From positions 1,736,001 through 1,800,000 of the forward strand of contig NZ_CP089301.1 of the NCBI RefSeq assembly GCF_021227995.1: a DNA stretch of 64,000 bases, read 5' to 3'. Below, piece by piece: positions 53,672 to 62,311 of this stretch; position 1 is the stretch's first letter; each line of letters starts with the position of its first letter. The notes beneath the pieces are model-generated. The model searched no databases. It was not told where the DNA came from and saw only the letters and a program-made list of their open reading frames with translations. The stretch comes from Novosphingobium kaempferiae. GTDB lineage: Bacteria > Pseudomonadota > Alphaproteobacteria > Sphingomonadales > Sphingomonadaceae. The position numbers and the translations under genes are program-made.

Positions 53672-54553
53672 TCAGCAAGCCGGAAGGTGCGCGCGCAGGA
53701 ATGCGGCGATCGGCTCGATGTACTCCGCCTCGCGCCCCACGCCGATCAACGGATGGCCGCCAGGGTATGAGAACTGCGCATGGCCGGCAGGCGCCGCCGC
53801 CAGCGCGTCATCGTGCGCAGGGCGCAGCGGCTCGTCCTCGGCGGTGAGCAGCAGCAGCCTGCTTTCGAGCGCCGGCAGTCGCGCGATCCAGTCATAGTGG
53901 GACACGCTCACGTCCGACCGCTTGTGGGGTGTGAGCGCTGCGCGAACCGCTTCCGGAACCATCGGCGACGGCGACGTCGCGATCGTCGGATCGTTCTGGA
54001 GCGAGCCGATGGTCAGTCGCCGGAACAGCGGCCAGGTATCGGCATCGAGCACGAAATGCGGGTTGAACAGGCGCAGCTTGCCGAGCAGCATGTCCACCCA
54101 CCAGTGCGCTTCGTTGCCCGCGAACGGGTACTGCGGATTATTGGCGATCACTTGCGTCGCCAGGGCCATGGCCTGTTCGTCCGTGACGGTCGTCGCGCCG
54201 TCCATCACGAGAACCGGACAGGCCGCAGGATCGCGCAAGGCGAACTCCAGCCCCGTGATGCCGCCCTGATGCCAGCCTATGACCGCGAAGACGCCGCCCA
54301 TTTCCTGCCCGACGTCGGCCATGACTTCGGCCTGCCCTTCGATGGTCAGGCATGCCGAGGCGCTGTCCGAGTTCCCGTAGCCCAACCCGTCGTAGGCTAT
54401 GACGCGAAAACCCTGCGCCGCAAGCAGCGGCATGACCGGCTCCCAGAACAGGCTCGTCCACGGATTTGCGTGGGCGAGCAGCACCGCCGGCCCCTCCCCG
54501 CATTCGCGCAAGTGGATCTGGCCGTGACGGCTGTCGATATAGGCGCGCCGCAT
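53672..54553 (-). CDS. Alpha/beta hydrolase with His in place of the nucleophile Ser
   Basis: 293 residues with the alpha/beta hydrolase fold: oxyanion-loop region AVLLAHANPWTSLFWEPV, strand 3 FRVIAYDGLGYGNSD, nucleophile elbow VIGWHQGGITGLEFA, acid loop LLLLTAEDEPLRP and catalytic His in SYPGGHPLIG. The elbow should read G-x-S-x-G-G; here it is G-W-H95-Q-G-G, read from codons GGC TGG CAT CAG GGC GGC. Ser, Cys or Asp is absent, so ordinary ester hydrolysis is unlikely. It may be a lyase or a C-C bond enzyme, or inactive. It lies six bases after the amidohydrolase stop. Confidence 0.82.
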   Translation of the reverse strand: MRRAYIDSRHGQIHLRECGEGPAVLLAHANPWTSLFWEPVMPLLAAQGFRVIAYDGLGYGNSDSASACLTIEGQAEVMADVGQEMGGVFAVIGWHQGGITGLEFALRDPAACPVLVMDGATTVTDEQAMALATQVIANNPQYPFAGNEAHWWVDMLLGKLRLFNPHFVLDADTWPLFRRLTIGSLQNDPTIATSPSPMVPEAVRAALTPHKRSDVSVSHYDWIARLPALESRLLLLTAEDEPLRPAHDDALAAAPAGHAQFSYPGGHPLIGVGREAEYIEPIAAFLRAHLPAC

Positions 54554-54559
54554 CGCCGG

Positions 54560-55735
54560 TCAGCGCATGTCGAAGACGTCGAGCGCGGTCTCGCCGACGA
54601 TCTTCTTCGCGTTGTCCTCGCTCGTCGCCGCGAACACGGCATGTGCCGCAGAGCGCGTGTAGCCCACCGTGCTCTCGTTATGCGGGTAGTCGGTGGACCA
54701 CATGACCCGGTCGGCGCCGATGAAGTCGAGCAGTGCAAGGCCCGCCGCGTCGGTCATGAAGGTCGCGTAGCAGTGGTTGAACCAGTACCAGCTCGGCGTG
54801 TGCCTGAGCTGCGGCGTCATCAGCGGATGGAAAGCCTCATAGGCAAGGTCCGCGTCCTGGATCGCGCCGGCCACCCAGTTGATGCCTGCCTCGACGAAGA
54901 CGACCTTGAGGGCGGGATGCCTGTCGAAGACGCCGCCGAACGTCAGCGCGCCCCAATTGAGCCGGAAACCGCCGGTCTGCGAAAGGAAGTGCGCGCCCAA
55001 CCCGCCGAAGCTGTCGATCTTAACCGCCTCGCCGATATGGAAGCAGAAGGGCAGGACGGATTTCTCGACGGCGCTCCAGAACGGGTCCATCTCGGGGCTG
55101 GCATAGAGGATGTCGGTGCCGTCGGGTCGCTGCCCCGGCATGATCGGTGCCATGATCGCCTTGAGGCCGAGCGCGCGGATCTCCTCGATTGAGGATTCGA
55201 AGGCATCCGGATCCCAGAAGTTCGCGATGCCGACGCCGTAGAGCCGGTCGGGCGCCTGCGCGCAGATGGATGCGATATACTGGTTGTAGCCCCGGAACAC
55301 CCAGGCGCGCGCTTCGAGGTCGGCCTCGCGGATCAGCGAGAGCACCTTCTGCGGGAACAGCAGTTCCTTCTCCACCCCTTCGGCGTCGAGATCGGCGAGC
55401 CGCGCCTCGACTTCGCTCATGCCGGGCAGACATTCGAAGGTGTCCTGCGCCTCCGTGATGATGTCAGGGAAGCGCATTCTGCCGCCGACTTCGATGTTCC
55501 AGCCTTTCGGCGTGCGCACGACTTTCGGCGCCTTGTCCCGCAGATGCTCGGGGAAGCGACTGGTCCAGACATCGCCGGTTTCAAGCCAGTGGCTGTCCGA
55601 GGAAATCAGCCGCGTACCGGCGGGAAAAGGCAGCGAATCGCGCTGCAGTTCGCGGTCGCAGGGAAAGCCGATCCCGACCATCTCCGGTATACTGACGCGC
55701 GTCGAAGGCGTGTGGTCAACACGTGCGGAGGCCAT
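54560..55735 (-). CDS. Amidohydrolase of the ACMSD/decarboxylase type (amidohydrolase-2)
   Basis: 391 residues from the ATG at 55735 (MASARVDHTP), chosen for the GGGGAC ribosome site nearby; in-frame ATGs at 55747 and 55795 are possible. The TIM barrel reads ISSDSHWLETGDVW (D-x-H in place of H-x-H, common in this subgroup), FCFHIGEA with a metal His, and the terminal VMWSTDYPHNEST with the catalytic Asp. The family includes ACMSD, gamma-resorcylate decarboxylase and 5-carboxyvanillate decarboxylase LigW. It leads the minus-strand operon divergent from the IclR gene. A non-oxidative decarboxylase or a hydrolase of an aromatic or ring-cleavage product is likely. Confidence 0.83.
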   Translation of the reverse strand: MASARVDHTPSTRVSIPEMVGIGFPCDRELQRDSLPFPAGTRLISSDSHWLETGDVWTSRFPEHLRDKAPKVVRTPKGWNIEVGGRMRFPDIITEAQDTFECLPGMSEVEARLADLDAEGVEKELLFPQKVLSLIREADLEARAWVFRGYNQYIASICAQAPDRLYGVGIANFWDPDAFESSIEEIRALGLKAIMAPIMPGQRPDGTDILYASPEMDPFWSAVEKSVLPFCFHIGEAVKIDSFGGLGAHFLSQTGGFRLNWGALTFGGVFDRHPALKVVFVEAGINWVAGAIQDADLAYEAFHPLMTPQLRHTPSWYWFNHCYATFMTDAAGLALLDFIGADRVMWSTDYPHNESTVGYTRSAAHAVFAATSEDNAKKIVGETALDVFDMR

Positions 55736-55860
55736 TACCGTCCCCATATCTGAATGGATGGATTTTGGCGGACATCTCTCTCGTCCGACGTGCATATCGC
55801 TATGGCCGGGCGGTGCTGCTCACCACGCTCGATCCGTGCAATCACCACCTGGTGGATTTT

Positions 55861-55870
55861 TTTGTATGCA
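55861..55870 (+). promoter_or_regulatory. Cluster motif TTTGTATGCA (amidohydrolase/IclR gap)
   Basis: First of four copies of a TTTG(T/C)AT(G/T)CA motif in intergenic regions of the 50822-64000 cluster. It lies just upstream of the IclR start at 55880 and within the divergent control region. Confidence 0.5.
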
Positions 55871-55879
55871 CGCATCGAC

Positions 55880-56734
55880 ATGGGGCCGATCAATGACACT
55901 CTCGCCCATATGGACAGCCTCAGTTCTCCTCTCAGGGCCCTGAGCCGCGGCATCGGAGTGCTGCGAGCCATCAGCCAGTCCGGCCCGATCAGTCTGAGCG
56001 AAATGGTCGAGGCGACCGGGCTGGCGCACACCACTGTCGTGCGCATCGTGCGCACGCTGGAATCCGATGGGCTGGTGAGGCGCATCGACGGCAGCAAGCG
56101 TTATGCCGTGACGGAGCTGACGCTTGGTCTGTCATGCGGGTTCACTCAGGACGACAGGCTGACGCAGCAAGCGGCGGAACCAATCCGGGAACTGACCCGG
56201 CAGGTCGGTTGGCCCATCGCCATACTGACCCGCGTCGGCGGTGCGATGATCGTGCGGGATTCCACCGTGCGGGAGACCTCGCTGACGTTCAACGTCTACG
56301 ATGCCGGGATAACCCTCCCGATGTTCGCATCTGCTGCCGGGCGGGTGTTCTTCGCGTTCTCGACGGCCGACGAGCGCGCGGAAATGCTCGCTCGTGCCCT
56401 TCAGGGCGGCCCTTCGACAAGTACGCACGTGCTTGAGGAATTTCGGCGGGAGGATGTCATCGAGCGCATCCGGCGCGATGGCCATGTCGCCATGTCCAGC
56501 GTCGGATCCGAGGAGCGGGTGCGGGGCAATGCGGCGATTGCGGTCCCCATACTCATCGATGGGAGCGTTCGCGGCGCCTTGTCGCTGGTGTTCTTCAGCC
56601 GCGCGATGCCGTTGGCGCGAGCGATCGCCCAACTCGTTCCCCCGCTTTCGGAAACCGCCCGCGGACTAAGCATACGCCTTGGGCGGGGCGATCAGGCGCG
56701 GCGACCGGTCGGAGAGCGGATTTTCTCAAATTAG
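55880..56734 (+). CDS. IclR-family regulator of the 50822-64000 cluster
   Basis: 284 residues from ATG 55880; ATG 55910 (MDSLSSPLRALSRGIGVLRAI) is equally good, while an earlier in-frame ATG at 55754 adds an unlikely extension across the control region. Helix-turn-helix: GPISLSEMVEATGLAHTTVVRIVRTLESDGLVRR. The effector domain ends with VRGNAAIAVPILIDGSVRGALSLVFF. It is divergent from the six-gene catabolic operon and upstream of the receptor and transporter genes, so it is the natural regulator of both arms. Confidence 0.88.
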   Translation: MGPINDTLAHMDSLSSPLRALSRGIGVLRAISQSGPISLSEMVEATGLAHTTVVRIVRTLESDGLVRRIDGSKRYAVTELTLGLSCGFTQDDRLTQQAAEPIRELTRQVGWPIAILTRVGGAMIVRDSTVRETSLTFNVYDAGITLPMFASAAGRVFFAFSTADERAEMLARALQGGPSTSTHVLEEFRREDVIERIRRDGHVAMSSVGSEERVRGNAAIAVPILIDGSVRGALSLVFFSRAMPLARAIAQLVPPLSETARGLSIRLGRGDQARRPVGERIFSN

Positions 56735-56752
56735 TATACCATATGACTATAC
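56734..56752. promoter_or_regulatory. Inverted repeat GTATA-N9-TATAC downstream of the IclR gene
   Basis: Five-base arms around a central CATATG, beginning on the stop codon of the IclR gene, in the AT-rich 285-base gap (56735-57019) before the TonB receptor. Possible control site for the receptor promoter. Weak on sequence alone. Confidence 0.35.
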
Positions 56753-56889
56753 AGCACAAGCTATGCGTAAATCTCCATCATGATGGCTTATCTTGACGTA
56801 ATGCACGTATTTTAAACGTTTTAATGGCGATTTCACGGTCGCGTTTGTGGCAAAATTGCCGCTGGACATAGCGGCCAAACGTGACAGTT

Positions 56890-56899
56890 TTTGTATTCA
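56890..56899 (+). promoter_or_regulatory. Cluster motif TTTGTATTCA (TonB receptor promoter)
   Basis: One base from TTTGTATGCA, within a quasi-palindrome TTTTTGTATTCATAAAAA, 120 bases upstream of the receptor gene. Confidence 0.45.
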
Positions 56900-57019
56900 T
56901 AAAAACAAGAGCAGGGTGAACAAGCTGCAAAGGCAGTTCAGGGATCAATCCCGCGACTGACCAGCCACGGCGGTGTGGGACCGCAGGCGGCAGGGGCGGA
57001 CAAGACGAGGGAAGAAGCG

Positions 57020-59281
57020 ATGATGACTTCACGCTGGATCATGGGCGTCTCCGCCGCTGCGCTGTTCATCGGCGCGCAGCCTGCGCTCGCACAGGACGCC
57101 GCGGACGAAAGCGCAGCGACGGAAAAGGCTTCGGGCGTCGGCAGCGACATCGTCGTTACCGCACAGCGCCGCGAGCAAAGCCTGCAGGACGTGCCGATCG
57201 CCGTCTCCGCCATCAGTGCGGATGCGTTGGTGGCGCAGGAGGCGACCTCGACGCAGGGCCTGCTGCGCATGTTCCCGAACGTGTCGGGCGCGCAGATCAC
57301 CGGTGCTGGCGCCAACAACTACTCGATCCGCGGGCTTTCCAATGCGGAGACTGCCGCGACGTTCGACTCTCCGGTCGGCACCTACATCGACGGCATCTAT
57401 CTCAGCCGCGTGAACTCCAACAATTTCGCGCTGTTCGACATCGAGCGGATCGAGGTGATGCGCGGCCCGCAGGGCACGCTGTTTGGCCGCAACACCACCG
57501 GCGGCGCGATCAACGTCGTGCTCAAGCAGCCCGGCAAGGAAATGGGCGCCTCTGTGGAAGGCTCCTACGGCAATTACGACTCCAAGTCGCTGCGCGGCTC
57601 CATCGACATGCCGATCGGCGAACACATCCGCACCCGCCTGTCGGGCTACTGGATGGATGAGGACGGATACGTCAAGAACATCACCACCGGCGGCACCGAG
57701 AACGATCACGACGGCTGGGGCGTGCGCGGCGCGGTCAGCATCGACCTGTCGTCGGCCGTGACCTGGGACATCTCGGTCGATCACATCCATGACGAGAACT
57801 CGCTGATCCCCGCCACCAAGGTGGACGGCAAGTGGATCAGCAGGACAGGCCTCCAGAAGCTGGGCAGCATCGTCACCGGCAAGAAGGGCGACATCGAGCC
57901 GAACCGCGTCATCAACGATACCACCGGCGTCACCAGCAAGCTGACCATCGACGCCAGCATCGGCACCATCCAGTTCATCACCGGCTACCGCCATCTGCGC
58001 AGCAAGTTCAACCTCGACTACTTCGACAACCCGTCGACCATCGGCGGATATGACTCGGTGCAGTATTCGAAGCACAACCAGTTCAGCCAGGAAGCCAACA
58101 TCTCGGGCGAGCTGTTCGGCGGCGTGGCGGACTATACGGCGGGGCTGTTCTACTTCCATGAGTACAACGACACCGACTTCACCACCGTATTCCGCCTCGG
58201 CAGCGGCGCGCCCTTCGTCGATGCGGACCGCACGGTGTTCAACACCACCGACAGCTTCGCGATGTACGGCCAGTTCGACTGGCACCTGACCGACAAGCTG
58301 ACCCTGACGACCGGTGGCCGCTGGACCACCGACACCAAGAAGATGCATTACGAGGACAACGGCAATCCGCGCGCCAGCGTCCACCTGACCGACCAGACGC
58401 TGCTCAACGCGGGCATCCCGCTGACGCAGACCGCGTCGGTCTTCACCCCGCGCGTCGCGCTGACCTATCAGGCGACCCCGGACGTGATGCTGTTCGCATC
58501 GGCCACCAAGGGCTTCAAGTCGGGTGGCTGGAACGTGCGCGCCACGACCACCAACCTGCTGGGCGACTTCGAGGCGGAAACGATCTGGTCGTTCGAAGGC
58601 GGCGTGCGTTCGGAGTTCTTCGACCGCAAGGTCACGTTCAACCTCACGGGGTTCTATGGTTATACCAAGAACCTTCAGATCGCGACCGCCAACGGCGCTT
58701 CCTCGGCCGGCGTGCCGGTGTTCCCGGTCGGCAACTTCTCGGATTTCCGCAGTTATGGTCTTGAAGCGGAAGCCAACTTCCGCCCGATCGACGGCCTCTC
58801 GATCTTCGCCAACGCGGGCTACAACAAGACCGAGTACGCCAACCCGACCCCGGCGGTTCTGGCGCAGCAGGCTGCCTGTGAGGCGGCGCTGGCGGCAGGC
58901 GGGACGAGCAGCAACTGCGGTGGCGGCATCATCCGGCTCGATGGCACCATCGCCGCTCCGCTGCGCGCGCCCAAGTTCACCGGCACCGTCGGCTTCTCGT
59001 GGGACGTGCCTGTCACCGACACATGGTCCGTCGTGCCGTCCAGCTCGTTCCGGTACGTAAGCAGCTTCAACGTCAACGCGGCCGAACTGCCGACCACTTA
59101 CGACGATGGCTACTCGCTTCTCGCGGGCTCGCTCGCGCTGGAGAACAAGGACGCCGGGATGCGCTTCTCGATCGGGTGCGAGAACTGCACGAACTCGATC
59201 TACCGCGTGGCCACCATCGCCGGTTACTCGTACTGGTCGCCGCCGCGCCGCTGGACCGCCCGCGCGCGCTTCGACTTCTGA
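57020..59281 (+). CDS. TonB-dependent receptor of the uncharacterised catabolic cluster
   Basis: 753 residues from ATG 57020 (ribosome site GAGGGAAGAAG). Signal peptide MMTSRWIMGVSAAALFIGAQPALAQ; TonB-box-like SDIVVTAQRREQSLQDVPIAVS; plug with YSIRGLSNAETAATFDSPVGTYIDGIYLSR and RGPQGTLFGRNTTGGAINV; 22-strand barrel ending in ARARFDF. This sub-family (sphingomonad receptors for non-iron aromatic or lignin-like ligands and others) is expanded in such genomes. Linkage to catabolic genes suggests uptake of the pathway substrate, not iron. Confidence 0.88.
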   Translation: MMTSRWIMGVSAAALFIGAQPALAQDAADESAATEKASGVGSDIVVTAQRREQSLQDVPIAVSAISADALVAQEATSTQGLLRMFPNVSGAQITGAGANNYSIRGLSNAETAATFDSPVGTYIDGIYLSRVNSNNFALFDIERIEVMRGPQGTLFGRNTTGGAINVVLKQPGKEMGASVEGSYGNYDSKSLRGSIDMPIGEHIRTRLSGYWMDEDGYVKNITTGGTENDHDGWGVRGAVSIDLSSAVTWDISVDHIHDENSLIPATKVDGKWISRTGLQKLGSIVTGKKGDIEPNRVINDTTGVTSKLTIDASIGTIQFITGYRHLRSKFNLDYFDNPSTIGGYDSVQYSKHNQFSQEANISGELFGGVADYTAGLFYFHEYNDTDFTTVFRLGSGAPFVDADRTVFNTTDSFAMYGQFDWHLTDKLTLTTGGRWTTDTKKMHYEDNGNPRASVHLTDQTLLNAGIPLTQTASVFTPRVALTYQATPDVMLFASATKGFKSGGWNVRATTTNLLGDFEAETIWSFEGGVRSEFFDRKVTFNLTGFYGYTKNLQIATANGASSAGVPVFPVGNFSDFRSYGLEAEANFRPIDGLSIFANAGYNKTEYANPTPAVLAQQAACEAALAAGGTSSNCGGGIIRLDGTIAAPLRAPKFTGTVGFSWDVPVTDTWSVVPSSSFRYVSSFNVNAAELPTTYDDGYSLLAGSLALENKDAGMRFSIGCENCTNSIYRVATIAGYSYWSPPRRWTARARFDF

Positions 59282-59307
59282 TGCACGATTTCCGGTCTGT
59301 CCTGACA

Positions 59308-59332
59308 GTCGACGGGGCATGCCCCCGTCGAC
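59308..59332. terminator. Hairpin after the TonB receptor gene
   Basis: GTCGACGGGG / CCCCGTCGAC, a perfect ten-base stem with a five-base loop, 27 bases after the receptor stop. No T-run follows, so it may be a weak terminator or an RNA-stabilising hairpin. Confidence 0.45.
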
Positions 59333-59352
59333 GCCATGCACTATAACGCGGG

Positions 59353-59362
59353 TTTGCATGCA
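59353..59362 (+). promoter_or_regulatory. Cluster motif TTTGCATGCA (MFS transporter promoter)
   Basis: One base from TTTGTATGCA, 60 bases upstream of the MFS gene at 59422. Third member of the motif set. Confidence 0.4.
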
Positions 59363-59421
59363 GGCTGGCGCACGTATTCTCCGTTCTTCCCCGCTCCTGA
59401 CCGAGGGTTGAAGCAATACCC

Positions 59422-60660
59422 ATGACCATGTCCCTGGCCGCCGGCGCAGATTCCCCTTTCTCCTCTGACCGCAACGAGCCGTGGCGGCGCTGGCTCACCG
59501 TCAGCGGATTGCTGCTTGCGATGGTCATCATCCACGGCATCATCCAGGCGGGGCTTCCGGCGCTCGACAAGGCGCTGTTGACGGACCTCGGCATTTCCCG
59601 CGGGGATCTCAAGGCGCGTGAGGCGATCTTCTTCCTGGCATCGGGAACGTCGAGCTTCCTCGTCGGACTGGTGACGCGCCGAATAGCGCCGAACTTCATC
59701 ATTTTCGGCGGCCTCGCGCTGTTGGCGGCTACGCTCTGGGCCTATGCCCATGCGGCTTCGATCGGACAGATCTACGCGATCTATCCGTTTCTCGGCCTGT
59801 GCTTCGCCAGCGTTCACGTTGTCATCGTGGTCCTGCTGATCCACCGCAATTTCGAGAGCCGCCGCGCGCTGGCGATCTCGATCGCGCTGTCGGGCACCAG
59901 CCTCGGCGCGGCGATCTTCCCGAACCTCGTCATTCATCTGCTGAAGGAAGAAAGCTGGCGTCAGAGTCTCACGCAGCTTGCGGTACTGCCGCTGCTGGCA
60001 ATGCCGTTCCTGCTCCTGCTGCTTCCCCGCAACGGCTACGTGGCCGGGCGGACGAATGCTGCCCAGCCCGTCGCCGAAGGCAAGATCCGTCGCACCGGAC
60101 TTCGCCTCGCCTGCCTCATGGTGGCTACATTCGGCACGTTCTACGCCGCCACGTCCTTCCTGATGAACCTGTTCCTCTATCTTCAGGACGTGGGGATGAA
60201 GTCGGAAATGGCGGCGATGGGCATGAGCAGCGTTTTCGTGATCGGGCTCTGTGGCAAGGCCGTCGTCGGCCTCTGCGCGGAACGCTGGGGCTCGCACGTG
60301 CTCTGGCTGGTGCAACAGGCGATCCTGCTGGGCGGTGCGATCCTGCTGACGACCGGTGTAATAGCGGTCCTTCTGCCCGGTCTGGTCCTGCTCGGCATCG
60401 GTTGGGCGGGCTGCTACGTCATGACGCAGGTCGTGCTGTCCGAGTACTTCGCCGGGCCGAAGCTGGGCCAGCTTATCGGCGCATTCTTCCTGTTCGAAGG
60501 CGCATCGTCGGCGCTTGGCACATGGGCCGCGGCGCGGCTCTTCGACGCTTTCGGTTCCTATCAGGTGGGCTTTTCCGTCAACGTGCTGACAGTGGCTCTG
60601 GCCATCGGCGCGACGCTGGTGTTTCGCCGTTCGGTGCGACGCGACATTGCGGATGCCTGA
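59422..60660 (+). CDS. MFS transporter of the uncharacterised catabolic cluster
   Basis: 412 residues, about twelve helices. It begins with a short polar leader, then WLTVSGLLLAMVIIHGIIQAGLPALDKALL; the 2-3 loop reads SFLVGLVTRRIAPNFIIFGG and lacks a strict GxxxDRxGRR motif. It resembles the monocarboxylate/OFA-like MFS group in layout. Probably imports the substrate or an intermediate after uptake by the TonB receptor. It is convergent with the cupin gene at 60689 (28-base gap). Confidence 0.82.
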   Translation: MTMSLAAGADSPFSSDRNEPWRRWLTVSGLLLAMVIIHGIIQAGLPALDKALLTDLGISRGDLKAREAIFFLASGTSSFLVGLVTRRIAPNFIIFGGLALLAATLWAYAHAASIGQIYAIYPFLGLCFASVHVVIVVLLIHRNFESRRALAISIALSGTSLGAAIFPNLVIHLLKEESWRQSLTQLAVLPLLAMPFLLLLLPRNGYVAGRTNAAQPVAEGKIRRTGLRLACLMVATFGTFYAATSFLMNLFLYLQDVGMKSEMAAMGMSSVFVIGLCGKAVVGLCAERWGSHVLWLVQQAILLGGAILLTTGVIAVLLPGLVLLGIGWAGCYVMTQVVLSEYFAGPKLGQLIGAFFLFEGASSALGTWAAARLFDAFGSYQVGFSVNVLTVALAIGATLVFRRSVRRDIADA

Positions 60661-60688
60661 GGCATGGTCAGCGCAGTGGCGATACGAA

Positions 60689-61450
60689 TCAGCTTTCGAC
60701 GAGTTCTCCGCCTTCGTAGCGGAGATAGGCCCAGGGCCCGTCGTGCCATTCGAGCAGCACGCAGCCGCCCCTAGTGTGTTCGTGAAAGCCATGAACCGAA
60801 AGCCGCGGGTTCCACAAGTACGATCCGGCGCGCATCGGCGTGTCGTCATCGGGCGCGATATCGCCTTCGAGGCAGAATATCTCTTCCTCGACCGGATGGT
60901 AGCTCGGTCCGCCGGTTCCTTCGAAACCTGCAGGAATGCGGAGCAGCCGGGTGTCCGCACCAGTGCCCGTGTCCTCCCAGAGCACCCGGCGTTCGAAACC
61001 TTCGAGTACTTTTCCGGCAATTACCGGTACTATCGGCTCGACCGCGAAGACGTCCGGCACGACGAGCGTTTCCGTATTTCCCTGCGGCGCCTCGGCCGTG
61101 CCATGATCGAGGATGACGACGACTTGCGCACCGGTTTCGCTCCCGATCGTCGGCAATTCGCCGCCGCGAGGCACTGCCACGAACCCACCGAAGCCGAGGT
61201 GCACATCGCCCACGGTGATCGTTCCGGAGCGCACGAAAACCTGGACGACCTCCGCGCAGGCAATCCGCCCTGTCCCGACAAATCCGGCAGGCAGCGACAC
61301 CAGCCCGCTTCGCAACGATCCGTCGTCGAGCTTGCGCAGGGGATGCACATGCGTGCCTGCACCGAAGAGTGTGAACGGCTCATCGGCAATGTCGCTTTCA
61401 TGGACGCACAGGGACACGTCGTAAGCGACAGGGCGAGGGTGTTCGGACAT
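60689..61450 (-). CDS. Bicupin protein (DUF4437/ChrR-like)
   Basis: 253 residues with two cupin folds. The C-terminal fold keeps candidate metal ligands (SYHPVEEEIFCLEGDI and SVHGFHEHTRGG); the N-terminal fold has GTHVHPLRKLDDGS and TITVGDVHLGFGGFVAVP. Relatives include 2,4-prime-dihydroxyacetophenone dioxygenase-like and ChrR-type cupins. It is divergent from the cupin at 61555, with a TTTGTATGCA motif between. It may be a non-haem oxygenase or an isomerase of this pathway. Confidence 0.72.
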   Translation of the reverse strand: MSEHPRPVAYDVSLCVHESDIADEPFTLFGAGTHVHPLRKLDDGSLRSGLVSLPAGFVGTGRIACAEVVQVFVRSGTITVGDVHLGFGGFVAVPRGGELPTIGSETGAQVVVILDHGTAEAPQGNTETLVVPDVFAVEPIVPVIAGKVLEGFERRVLWEDTGTGADTRLLRIPAGFEGTGGPSYHPVEEEIFCLEGDIAPDDDTPMRAGSYLWNPRLSVHGFHEHTRGGCVLLEWHDGPWAYLRYEGGELVES

Positions 61451-61488
61451 TTTTCCTCCACGTACCGGACGTTGCGGATTCAGGATAT

Positions 61489-61498
61489 TGCATACAAA
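61489..61498 (-). promoter_or_regulatory. Cluster motif TTTGTATGCA (between divergent cupin genes)
   Basis: An exact copy on the minus strand of the motif at 55861, in the 104-base gap between the cupin genes at 60689 and 61555, so it can control both. Confidence 0.5.
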
Positions 61499-61554
61499 TT
61501 TCGGACCGGCCAGCCTCGGCGGCGTTGCGGATTTGGCATGAAGGAGGAGCGATC

Positions 61555-62307
61555 ATGCGACCGAGGATTGTAGCGCTCGATGTCGAGGCGATGGACTGGA
61601 AACCGCTGGGCCCCGCCGGTCTCTACTCGAAGCTGCTGAGCCGCGACGAGGAGACGGGCGCGCGGACGGCATTGCAGCGGCTCAATCCGGAGGAAGGGTA
61701 TCAGCCTCCGACGATCGCGCATTTCCATACCACTTACGAGGAAATCCTCGGCGTGCGAGGCTGGTTCAGCTTCGACCAGCGGACTTGGGTCCGCCCCGGC
61801 TCCTACGTGTTCCACCCACCGCGCACCGTGCATGGCTTCAGCAGCGCGGTGCCGCAGGACAGCTGGTTCCTCTCTCGCGTGGGCCGCGACCTCGACGTGA
61901 ACCTCGTCGATGTTCCCGCTCATGACGACCTCTACGTCATCGAGGGTGACGCCCCGCCGCGCATCCCCTGCGCCATGGGCGAGCCGATGGCCGAACTCGG
62001 CTTCGTCCAGCGGACCATCGCGGGTGCGAGTGCGCCGGTGCAGTGGTGCGAACTCTCGGTCGATCCCGAGACCGGTGAAGGCTCCGCGCTCGTTCGCCTG
62101 CCATCGGGCTGGCGCTATGAAGCCGCCGGACTGCCCGGCTACCTTGAGATATTCACGCTTGAAGGGGCTTTGTCGCAGGAGGGCGCCGGGGAAGTGCCCC
62201 GAGGCATGACCTACTATTTCTACCCGCCCGAGGAGCCCGTCGGCCCGCTTGTCGCGAACGGTGAAATCCTTGCCTACATCAATTTCGGACGCCCGCTGGA
62301 GCCCTAA
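61555..62307 (+). CDS. Bicupin protein (DUF4437-like)
   Basis: 250 residues from the ATG at 61555, preceded by a strong AAGGAGGAG ribosome site. First cupin: IAHFHTTYEEILGVRGWFSFD and VFHPPRTVHGFSS give H-x-H, Glu and a distal His. The second cupin (about 140-245) has WRYEAAGLPGYLEIFTLEGALS and is missing clear His ligands. It starts a plus-strand operon with the SDR fusion (four-base gap) and the cupin at 63681. Likely a metal-dependent oxygenase or isomerase acting on a pathway intermediate. Confidence 0.75.
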   Translation: MRPRIVALDVEAMDWKPLGPAGLYSKLLSRDEETGARTALQRLNPEEGYQPPTIAHFHTTYEEILGVRGWFSFDQRTWVRPGSYVFHPPRTVHGFSSAVPQDSWFLSRVGRDLDVNLVDVPAHDDLYVIEGDAPPRIPCAMGEPMAELGFVQRTIAGASAPVQWCELSVDPETGEGSALVRLPSGWRYEAAGLPGYLEIFTLEGALSQEGAGEVPRGMTYYFYPPEEPVGPLVANGEILAYINFGRPLEP

Positions 62308-62311
62308 CCCG

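Noticed and set aside
53672..54553. Haloalkane dehalogenase or epoxide hydrolase
   Set aside because: Those enzymes have Asp as nucleophile; the elbow here carries His, and the usual halide- or epoxide-binding residues are not evident.
57029..59416. Minus-strand frame opposite the second TonB receptor
   Set aside because: Low-complexity Arg/Val/Ala translation; the plus strand encodes a complete signal peptide, plug and barrel.
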